A DNA stretch of 15,500 nucleotides from positions 1 to 15,500 of the forward strand of contig NZ_CAMLJP010000130.1 in the NCBI RefSeq assembly GCF_946480385.1. The letters are read 5' to 3'. Below the pieces are notes generated by a model that ran no database searches, was not told the origin of the DNA, and was given only the letters and a program-made list of their open reading frames with translations. A program made the translations under genes and the position numbers. The DNA comes from an uncultured Azospirillum sp. (lineage in GTDB: Bacteria > Pseudomonadota > Alphaproteobacteria > Azospirillales > Azospirillaceae). Each line of letters opens with the position of its first letter. Within the stretch, counting starts at the first letter, position 1. This document shows, one piece after another, positions 15,400 through 15,500 of this stretch.

Positions 15400-15500
15400 G
15401 TTCGTGATCCGCGCCCTGCTGGCGGGCGGCGGCATCGCCCTGCTGGCCGGGCCGCTGGGCTCCTTTGTGGTGTGGCGGCGCATGGCCTATTTCGGCGACA
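15392..15500 (+). CDS. znuB: Zinc ABC transporter permease ZnuB (partial, N-terminus only)
   Basis: The visible 36 residues begin [12 protein letters not shown] and include [17 protein letters not shown], the well-conserved N-terminus of the ZnuB/MntB-type inner-membrane permease. The start codon lies within the end of znuC (8-base overlap), typical of translational coupling, with GGGGG about nine bases upstream. The frame runs off the window end. Confidence 0.88.
   Translation, partial: MDEFVIRALLAGGGIALLAGPLGSFVVWRRMAYFGD

Overview
The window is high-GC and carries an alphaproteobacterial gene set. The best guess is an Azospirillum-like member of the Rhodospirillales. This is an inference from codon use, protein family versions (AceA, ScfR/RamB-type regulator, Fpr ending FVER, DUF3369/HD-GYP regulator) and FNR/FixK- and Zur-like sites, not from any marker gene. 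It reads as ordinary chromosomal sequence. I see no rRNA, tRNA, CRISPR array, insertion sequence or phage gene.

Layout. 1-643 (minus): N-terminal two thirds of paaA, the diiron oxygenase subunit of phenylacetyl-CoA epoxidase, with an FNR/FixK-like box about 54 bp upstream. 722-1078: no convincing gene. 1079-2815 (minus): a transmembrane methyl-accepting chemotaxis protein. 3029-3592 (minus): a DJ-1/PfpI-family protein whose catalytic Cys-His is replaced by Asp-Gln, followed by a strong terminator. 3593-4048: no gene, one strong hairpin. 4165-5442 (minus): isocitrate lyase aceA with its own terminator, divergent from 5750-7201 (plus), a short-chain fatty acyl-CoA regulator-family (ScfR/RamB-like) gene. 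The 307-bp gap between them holds a cluster of TGTAAA-type repeats that look like the regulator's operators. 7454-8227 (plus): ferredoxin-NADP reductase fpr, with a second FNR/FixK-like box upstream and a terminator behind. 8451-10232 (plus): membrane-anchored GH17 family protein. 10321-10947 (plus): LysE/RhtB exporter. 11071-12645 (plus): REC-DUF3369-HD-GYP response regulator, a predicted c-di-GMP phosphodiesterase. 12667-13464 (minus): dapB. 13541-14509 (minus): znuA, divergent from znuC (14599-15399) and znuB (15392 onward, cut by the window edge), with a Zur-like palindrome between them.

How the parts connect. Three small regulatory themes stand out. The first is carbon overflow through acetyl-CoA: phenylacetate breakdown feeds acetyl-CoA, and the glyoxylate shunt enzyme AceA sits under an acyl-CoA-sensing type regulator. 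The second is oxygen: FNR/FixK-like sites lie before both paaA and fpr. The third is zinc: a divergent znuA/znuCB uptake system shares one operator. The most unusual single observations are the DJ-1 homologue without its nucleophile, the multi-copy operator array between aceA and the regulator, and the Zur-like palindrome that ends only three bases before the znuC start codon. I did not find a clearly new multi-gene system.
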